NCBI GenBank assembly: GCA_003427395.1
Contig: BFEA01000053.1
Span: 1,200,125 to 1,234,809 of the forward strand
From: Chara braunii
Taxonomy: Eukaryota; Streptophyta; Charophyceae; Charales; Characeae
Reading direction: 5' to 3'
Length of the DNA: 34,685 nt
Shown here: one piece after another, positions 28,487 to 34,685 of the stretch
Layout: every line of letters starts with the position of its first letter
Position numbering within the stretch: position 1 is the stretch's first letter
Notes under the pieces: generated by a model
The model's database searches: none
What the model saw: only the letters and a program-made list of their open reading frames with translations
What the model was told of the DNA's origin: nothing
Program-made: the position numbers and the translations under genes

Positions 28487-30255
28487 GGAACTACTAGAAA
28501 AATCTAATTGGCCTAAGGATGGAGTTTTGAAAAATGAGATACCGGGGCCATTACCCGGCATTGGCTCGGAGAAATTGGAGCTATTTCAGACATGTCTACG
28601 ACAACTTCATGATTAAGCAAAATTCAGAACAACTCAGAAACCCCCCCATCAATCCACTTTACCTCACTCCGGCAAGACTGACTGCAGCGGAGCCACCATC
28701 TCTGCTGCTGCTATGCCATACTCCCATCCTACCAGCTAGCCCCTTCACTGGTAGGACGCGTGACAACCCACCATCTTCTCCCACTCCCCTTATTCTCTTT
28801 TTGAGGTACCTAAGAACTCTTACCGTCATTCAAGAAACATGAGAATACGCCACCGAGGTCCTACAATTGTTCCAAAAACCTCGCAATCCCACACAAACCC
28901 TTCCAACGTCTCCAAAACTGTCCTACTCCCTGCTGATCTCTTCTAGGTCTCACACCCCCACTTTTTGCTGGGTTACAGGGCAACGCAACTCACCCCAGCT
29001 CCGACCAGCGTCGTCCCGGCAGCAACCCTTGGTTGTTCCGTGGGAAGCCCACCCCAAGACATTCCCAGATCTCTCTACCAGACCTCACGCTCCTGCATCG
29101 CAGGTTACAGGGCAACACCCCAACACCGGTCAGCGTCGTTCTGGCATCGAACAGCCGCAGATCACAGAGTATAACAGCATTGAAGCCACCTAAGAAGTTA
29201 GTAGGGATCCCAGAGTCCTAAAAAACATTCCTAGGACCACTAAGCACCCAACTCTTTTTAGAACATTTGAAGAACTTTAGAAAAATATAAGAGCGGGGGG
29301 GGCGAGACTAAAACTGCCTTCTATCCTAGATTCCCCCTTCCAACAGATGGGGCGTCAATCCCGGCTTTCAGTCCTCGTACCAGAACTCACTTGATCTCAT
29401 ACCCCCTTCTGCTACGGTAACAGGGCACCACAACCCTCCCCAATACCGATCAACCTAGCTCTGACGGACAGGAAGTGCCTTCCTCCCTCGGCAATTCCTT
29501 TAGCGGCAAGCCCCTAAGCAGGTTACAGGGTCAATACCCCAACGCCAACTACGTTGGACGAGCTGGTTATGCCTTCCACCCTCGGCATAACTTCAGGCCT
29601 GAAGCTCCCCCTGGGTTACAGAGCAGAGGTTCCAGCACCGGCCTGTGTCGTCCCAACATCGTCCTTCTAACCTACTTACCCTGACAAACAACCTTTTTCT
29701 GTTGAAAAACCCCTTTCTGCCACCTTCCTTCAATTCTAGCTTTCCCCCCCTTCGGCTCACTGTATAGCCATCGAAGTCATTCCTTCCCTCAAAAAACAAA
29801 AACCTAACACACTGCTATAAGCAGCCACCCCCTTGCCATCTCTCCCCACCCGCCAGGACTGATCCGACCCTAAATCAGTCTAGCTAAGAGACGACAATCC
29901 CCCAATACCGCCTCTCCCCGCCGAGAATAACACCTCCCACCTTGTGAAACCCTCACGGGGGGAGGCTCCAGCCCTCAAGGAAGACCCCACAGATATACAG
30001 AGCAAGCCACAATTATACCACTCAAGACCAGGAGGTTGAGATTAGCAAACAGAGAAAGCCAATCCGCATCAAAATTTACCGCACGGTATTGAAATTAGCA
30101 AACATAGTTTTTTTTTTTTGAAAAATATTTCAGAAGCCTACTTTTAGGCATCGGAGATCAGAAACGAATTTGTATCAGAAATCAAGAAACAATCCAGACC
30201 ATAGATAAGATCAATGATGGCAAAATTCAAGAGAAATTATATGAGATATAGGTTT
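28487..30255. other. Unclassified inserted sequence with a ggttacagggcaac array
   Basis: No domain recognised. The phrase ggttacagggcaac or close variants occurs at about 28972, 29103, 29416, 29521 and 29614. It is usually followed within 30 bases by accggtcagcgtcg-like sequence and a C-rich stretch, which suggests a degenerate repeat of about 100-130 bp (with one larger gap). The open plus frames (for example 28867-29193) are Pro/Ser/Gln-rich and repeat-driven. From about 30050 the sequence becomes AT-rich and appears to continue at 30867, across the SINE-like insertion. Confidence 0.4.
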
Positions 30256-30866
30256 CCCGCCCCACCAGCCGGCAATGGTTGATATGCAATGGTATGCGGT
30301 AGAGTGAGCGGAGCTGCTAGGGGAACAGGTAGGATCTGGCAGTCGGAGACTGACTGAAGAGGCGGCACCGCAGAGGCACCTTCAAACAGTGGGGCAGAGG
30401 AAAACACCAAGGCCAGAAGGACCAAGGCAGAGGATTGCAGAAAGACACAGCGAACTCAGCGTACCAACGATTGGGGACAAGGGCAACCTAGAAAGGCAGG
30501 AACTGGGTGTAACAGCTGGTATCCAGAGTCCAGGGCCATCAGTGTTGGTAGTGGGAGGAACTAGGAAGTACTGAGGTATCTGGCACCCCAGCAGGGTGAA
30601 GAGGTTCCCTATCCCACATCCTACGCAGTTAATCCCCTGGAGTCCAGGGTAATTAATGCTGGTAGGAACCCTCTCAAACTATGATCTGATGGAATTTGTT
30701 CAGCCACTCAGTATAAGGGACGCTGGACCCGTTNTCCAGCAGGTGNCGCTCCCCACCAATAGANGGAGCCCCTCCTCNGGTGCTAGCGGTGTCTGCTCGT
30801 ATCAGCACCCCTAACACTGACGAGATGAGGGCTTTCTCTCAAAAAAAAAAAAAAAAAAAAAAAAAA
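30256..30866 (+). mobile_element. SINE-like element, ~611 bp, with A-tail and target-site duplication
   Basis: Flanked by gatataggttt (30245-30255) and gagataggttt (30873-30883 region), 10 of 11 matching, directly at the element start and just after the A tail (about 26 A from 30841). The 5' part (30256-30590) is non-coding and unlike the LINE. The 3' ~130 bases match the LINE end. No clear A and B boxes were found, so it may instead be an internally deleted LINE derivative. Four single N (30735-30778) lie in the tail region and probably reflect ambiguity among near-identical copies. Confidence 0.7.
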
Positions 30867-31190
30867 GAGAGAGATAGGTTTAGATACCCATAAAGGATTT
30901 TCGAATCAGATTCCCAAACTGCAGTTTGAGAAACGTTTAGCAAAGATGTATGGCACGAAATGGTTTAAGAAATTATTTTCAATAAACCATATTATCAGAT
31001 GGAACCACCGAAAGAAAACACTAAATCAGATCGTCATCATTAGAAAAAAATATCAAGAATTACAACATAGAGAAGACAAACGAGTAATACACCTAAAACA
31101 ATCAAATGAGAATTCAGAATAGAGAAGACAAAATTCGAAAAACCTAATTAGATCATCATCATTTGGTGAGCATCAAGGATTACGACATGC
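30867..31190. other. AT-rich remnant between the SINE-like copy and LINE ORF2
   Basis: No gene. Internal near-repeats: agatcrtcatcatt followed by atcaagrattacracat occurs at about 31028 and 31150, and agagaagacaaa occurs twice (about 31070 and 31121). It probably belongs to the same inserted unit as about 30050-30255. Confidence 0.4.
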
Positions 31191-32264
31191 TTAATTCTGA
31201 AGTTGCTTTGGAAAATAGATTTCGTAGATTACTTGTCCAGGGTTGCTTATGAGATGGATTTCTGCCACTCTGATTGCTGCCTCGAGTTCTTTTATGGGGT
31301 GGTTTCTTCTAGCTGCTAGGATCTTGGAGGCTGTGGAGGCCGCTTTGGATAGGTTAGCTACTAGGTTGGAAAAGTCTAATCCTTCTTCTTCTGCATTTAT
31401 GCAGGTGTGCGCTATTGCTTCTCTCATTGTCGTTGTGCCGAGGATGAAATTGTTTATTTTGAAAACGCTTTGACCTTTTTGTATTCCTGGATCAAATAGT
31501 AGATTAAGGAAAATTGGGTTGTGGTCTAGACCATTGTTGTAGGGAAGTTTTCCTATACCTACTTCATGTAGTGTTCCCCTGAGAGATTCTGATATCAGGA
31601 AGTAGTCGATGGCCGAGCTGGTTATGGGTTGGGATCTGTTCTTTTCCTGAATGTATGTCTTTTTTTGAAGGGTGTATGGTTCTAATAGGTTTCTTTCCAG
31701 CATGAGTTCCTTCATCTCTTGGGCTTCTAATAATTGTGTTTCCTCTCTGTTTGATCATGCGGCTGAGGTCCTGTCGTTAGCTGGGTCCAGTGTGGTGTTC
31801 CAGTCTCCTACAAGTATCGTGTGTTTTTGGATGTCACATCTTGTTGAGATTTGGTGCACGAAAGTCCTTCTTTGGGATGGGTCATTGGGTGCATATGCAT
31901 TTATTAGTTGAAAGAACTCCTTATATGAGAATATTACTTCGATCCATCGTTTGTTACCTGTGTCTTTTTCGCAGTCTGCGATGTTGATTCGATTCGCTGC
32001 TCTCAAGTTTTAATGCCATATAATAACTGTGCCTGATGAACCTATTATTGGTGCGTTTGCCCATTGGCTTATTTTGACGTACCTTAATCTTGTGATTATT
32101 TTATTGATGGTTGCTTGGTGTTCTGATGAGTTTGTTAGGTGTGTCTCTTGCAAGCATACAATGCCGGGTGGGTTCCTTGAGTACTAGCTGAGGTAATTGG
32201 TCATGTTGTCCCACTTTTCGGTGTTGGATATGACTGTTGCTAAACCGTTAACATTCCATGACAT
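31191..32264 (-). pseudogene. LINE ORF2, 5' part: AP-type endonuclease
   Basis: Starts at ATG 32264-32262 with MSWNVNGL, the usual first strand of the exonuclease-endonuclease-phosphatase fold in LINEs. It continues with CLQETHL (the metal-binding Glu), SGTVIIWH, NAYAPNDPSQRRTF, GDWNTTLDPANDRTS, IDYFLIS and finally LDHNPIFL, where the usual catalytic S-D-H is L-D-H. The enzyme nicks target DNA for target-primed reverse transcription. In-frame stops at about 32184-32186 (TAG) and 32010-32012 (TAA), plus a frameshift or stop near 31750, make it non-functional. The stretch after the endonuclease (to 31191) is the helical linker and ends where the inserted DNA begins. Confidence 0.85.
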
Positions 32265-32399
32265 CACCGATAATTCAGGCTCTCTATGCTTGAGGGAAAT
32301 GTCTAATGGAGCCTGGTCTTAGTACCTGTGTAGCTAGGTTGGGTGTTGCCATGGAACGTTGTGGGTGGAACTACCCGGTCCTTTACTAGGGTTCTTAAA

Positions 32400-33545
32400 T
32401 TAGGTGGGGATGCTTCCATGGGTCTTGGGGTAGACCAGTTTGATCGACCGAGCCGCTGCCTCCAGAACTACCCCCAGATGGGTCTCGTTGTCCCCAAAGA
32501 GGGCATGAGCTTCCACTATCGAGGCAGCCACTGCCGCTCTTTCTGCTGTAATATTCCCTCCCAGGAGTCCGTAAGGGATTGCTTCTACCACTTTCCACGG
32601 CTTCCACGTGAGGTGTTCTTTGATCTCTGCCTCCATTGAGAAACGAACCATGTACGGTCTGAGGTCGCTAACCATGATGTCACCCGAGGGGCTGATCCAT
32701 TCCTTTCTCCATTCCTCTTTGGGACCCAAGATGTGGGCGTTGAGAGGCATGTTCTCCGAGATGTTGGCTGCCAGCACTTTTTCGGACAGTTTGGCCAGAG
32801 CAATGAGGGCCCAGGACTTGTTGACTGCTACTTCCCAGTCCTGGTGTTGAGTGTTCCAGCGGTAGGGAATTACTACTCTTTTGGTAGTACCCTCTTTCGC
32901 CTCTAGCCTGGCTGCTGTGAAGGTTTCTGCGTTCTGACCATTGGCCAGCTTTTGCAGATTGACTGCGACATCCGCTGTCTCTCTGTTCTGGTCCTTGAGC
33001 GTTGTGATCTGTGCCTCCAGGATTTCTTGTCTGCCAAGTTCTTCCCTTGTGTCCACTTGGATCTCTTCTTTCTTCTCTCCTTCTTTCGTTTCTTGGTCGC
33101 TTGTGGTTGGGTCCTCTTGTGCTTTCCCTTTTCCTCTTTTGAGTCTTTTGCTTTTCCTTTGACTGTCTGAATTGGTGTAGGACTTTGGCCAGTTGAATCT
33201 GTTCAGGGTAGTGTCCTTCTTGTTGGTTGCATCTTCGAGTTTGCAGCCGCAACGTTCTGCGAAAAATTCTGATAGCTCCTGTTCTTTCTCCAGCACTTCG
33301 AAGTGATTGTGTGTAGGGAACAGGCTGGACAGGGATTGCTGCGTTGGGTTGAAATTTTGCAGGTTACAGATGTGCTTTTTGTGAGCCACTCTGATTTCAA
33401 ACTCGATTTCTCTTTCTCTTTCCAGCAATTGGACGTAATTGCTCAGCCAACTGAGTGTATCTTTGAGGTCGTCCTCATCTGGTGTATCAGCCGTTTCCTG
33501 TTCCCTCTGCAACTGTGTTCTTTTCTCAGTTGATCCTTGTGACAT
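32400..33545 (-). CDS. LINE ORF1-like protein (381 aa), domain not recognised
   Basis: Intact frame with ATG at 33545-33543 (A at -3), ending 135 bases before the ORF2 start. The position and strand are those of a LINE ORF1, whose product normally binds element RNA and forms trimers. Visible features: a charged helical stretch at residues 39-58, a basic cluster KRLKRGKGK at 133-141, a likely coiled coil at about 166-200 (EELGRQEILEAQITTLKDQN) and a compact C-terminal part (about 222-370) with WKPWKVVEAIPYGLLGG. No CCHC knuckle and no clear RRM motif were seen. It is intact although ORF2 is badly broken. This may be chance or later decay of ORF2. Confidence 0.6.
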   Translation of the reverse strand: MSQGSTEKRTQLQREQETADTPDEDDLKDTLSWLSNYVQLLEREREIEFEIRVAHKKHICNLQNFNPTQQSLSSLFPTHNHFEVLEKEQELSEFFAERCGCKLEDATNKKDTTLNRFNWPKSYTNSDSQRKSKRLKRGKGKAQEDPTTSDQETKEGEKKEEIQVDTREELGRQEILEAQITTLKDQNRETADVAVNLQKLANGQNAETFTAARLEAKEGTTKRVVIPYRWNTQHQDWEVAVNKSWALIALAKLSEKVLAANISENMPLNAHILGPKEEWRKEWISPSGDIMVSDLRPYMVRFSMEAEIKEHLTWKPWKVVEAIPYGLLGGNITAERAAVAASIVEAHALFGDNETHLGVVLEAAARSIKLVYPKTHGSIPT

Positions 33546-34204
33546 GTTGTCAGCTTCCTCTTCTTCATCCTCTTTCTCTTTCTCCCCAACATTGTGGCCT
33601 TCCGGCTTGTTGCCGGTTGTCTTCTAGTTGGAACTTCGACAATAATTTTTGAGTTTTCGACTTTCCATCTGCGTACGGATCCGGGCCGCCCGGCCGACCG
33701 GCGCCTGCCCGGGGGAGGTCTCGGGCGGCCTGGCCGGGCGGGCGGTCCGGTTGGGGGCCGGGCCCCCCCAGCACACCTTGTTGGCGAGGGGTTTCCGACC
33801 CCGAATCGGCGAGATTTCGCCTCCCCAGGGCCTACCGGGTCCGACCACGCGGAGAAAACTGCGCGTCGGGCCCGTGAGGCCTGTTTTTTTTCTTTTCAAT
33901 TTGGGACGGCCCTCTGGCCGTCGATCATCCATGATCGACGGCCAGAGGGTCGTTCGTTTTTGGAGGGAAAACGGAGGCCCCGTTTGAACAAGCGACTGGC
34001 TGGGGCGGCCTGCATTGGTTGTCCAAACGGGGCCTCGATACCTGCTCCAGCCGCCTGCGTTCGTCGTCGAGTCGCCCGTCGTCGAAGTAGCTGCCCCTCA
34101 TCGCCATCGCCTGGGAGCTTCACTCACCCGTCGTCGTCAAGTCGCCCGTCGCCAGCGTCGTCGATCGTGGTGCTCCTGCCTGCCGACAACCCCTGCCACC
34201 TGTC
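33546..34204 (-). other. GC-rich probable LINE 5' leader with hairpins
   Basis: Very GC-rich. It includes a 19-bp perfect inverted repeat (33910-33928 and 33931-33949, 2-base loop) and a 13-bp inverted repeat (33974-33986 and 34024-34036). The phrase gtcgcccgtcg is repeated at about 34071 and 34143. Long frames here exist on both strands because of GC and TTC bias and have no recognisable domain. Assignment as the LINE leader is by position only. Confidence 0.4.
33910..33949. repeat. 19-bp perfect inverted repeat
   Basis: The left arm begins ccctctggccgtcgatcat and the right arm is its exact complement, with two bases between. Pairing can extend outward with wobble to about 25 bp. Confidence 0.95.
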
Positions 34205-34665
34205 GACGTGGAGTGCCGGTCTGTTCTTCTTCTTCTTCTCCTTCTTCTTCTTCTTCTCCTTCTTCTTCTTCTTCTTCTTCTTCTTCCCTCCTCCTCCTCC
34301 TCCGCTCATTTTTCTGCTTCTTCTTCTCTCCTCCTCCTCCTCCCCCTCTCATCTTTTTTCTTCTTCTTCTGCTTTTCTTCTTCCACGACTTCTTCACTCC
34401 TCCTCCTCCTCCCCCTCTCATCTTCTTCTTCTTCTTCTTCTTCATCTCGCGTCGTTGTCCTCCCCCTCATCTTCTTATTCTTATTCTTCTCTCCTCCTCC
34501 TCCTCTTCCGACTATCTTCTTTTTCTTCTTTTTTTTTACATTCGTTAGCGATAGGTCGCGAGATAAACGACAGGTAAGGGAAAAAAAAAAAAAGAAACTG
34601 CTCCGCTCGTCATCTTCTTCTTCTTCTTCTTCTTCTTCTTCTTCTTCTTCTTCTTTTTCTTCTTC
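34205..34665. repeat. (TTC)n / (TCC)n tract
   Basis: Long imperfect TTC and CTC repeats (34205-34530 and 34607-34660) separated by a short mixed stretch. They give poly-Ser/Phe/Leu or poly-Lys/Glu/Arg translations in every frame, none of which I consider real genes. Confidence 0.9.
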
Positions 34666-34685
34666 TTGTAGGACCGCCGCCACAG

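Larger units (their letters stand above)
24895..34204 (-). mobile_element. Minus-strand LINE (plant L1-like), degenerate and split by insertions
   Basis: Reading leftwards: GC-rich leader (about 34204-33546), ORF1 (33545-32400), ORF2 endonuclease (32264 to about 31530), then a ~3.2-kb interruption (about 31190-28019), then the ORF2 linker, RT, C-terminal region and zinc finger, a stop at 24927-24929 and a poly(A) tail (T15 at 24895-24909). Without the interruption the element is about 6 kb, normal for a two-ORF LINE. Several stops and frameshifts show that it is dead. Both ends abut TTC-rich sequence (ttcttcttc left of the tail, (TTC)n from 34205), which would fit insertion into a TTC repeat. 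The 5' border is inferred. Confidence 0.8.

Noticed and set aside
33594-34577. 327-codon plus frame over the GC-rich and TTC-rich end
   Set aside because: Composition-driven (Ser/Phe/Leu/Pro runs), overlapping several equally long frames on both strands.

Overview
The window is eukaryotic nuclear DNA. It shows no bacterial gene organisation, it is very rich in microsatellites, and it holds LINE and SINE-like retroelements with poly(A) tails, a Ty3/gypsy-related reading frame and an assembly gap. The mix of plant-type LINE, Ty3/gypsy sequence and abundant (CT)n, (CA)n and (GA)n tracts fits a large repeat-laden plant or streptophyte-alga genome such as Chara. That assignment is an impression from composition and element style, not a proven identity. 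No tRNA, rRNA, CRISPR array or ordinary housekeeping gene was recognised.

Layout. Positions 1-1600 are CT-rich repeat sequence containing a 257-bp-period tandem duplication. Positions 421-1600 are collinear with a diverged direct repeat at about 21400-22440. Positions 1730-12028 (+) are one uninterrupted reading frame of 3,432 codons. It is built like the pol region of a Ty3/gypsy retrotransposon: two retropepsin-like domains, a very long acidic/serine-rich segment, reverse transcriptase and RNase H. Each enzyme has lost catalytic residues: the D-S/T-G of both proteases, the motif A Asp and Y-x-D-D of the RT, and the first Asp of RNase H. The fold signatures and the frame are kept. Gag, zinc knuckle and integrase are not seen. 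This is the outstanding feature of the window and looks like a domesticated, non-catalytic retroelement protein.

Positions 12029-21400 carry no recognisable gene. They hold GAT-rich, CA, GA, GGGA and poly-C tracts, a 105-bp tandem duplication, a 680-base run of N between simple repeats, and an array of eleven decamers. Positions 22435-23030 are a degenerate minisatellite. Positions 23300-24500 hold a set of palindromes, TA repeats and duplicated AT-rich blocks that may be a non-autonomous DNA element.

Positions 24895 to about 34200 are mostly one minus-strand LINE: GC-rich 5' leader, ORF1, AP-type endonuclease, RT with F-A-D-D box, C-terminal zinc finger and poly(A). It is broken by stops, a frameshift and a 37-bp duplication, and is split by about 3.2 kb of inserted DNA (28019 to about 31190). 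That insert carries two plus-strand SINE-like copies (28214-28486 and 30256-30866) with poly(A) tails and candidate target-site duplications. Their last ~130 bases match the LINE's own 3' end, which implies that they borrow its machinery. The right edge is a (TTC)n-rich tract.
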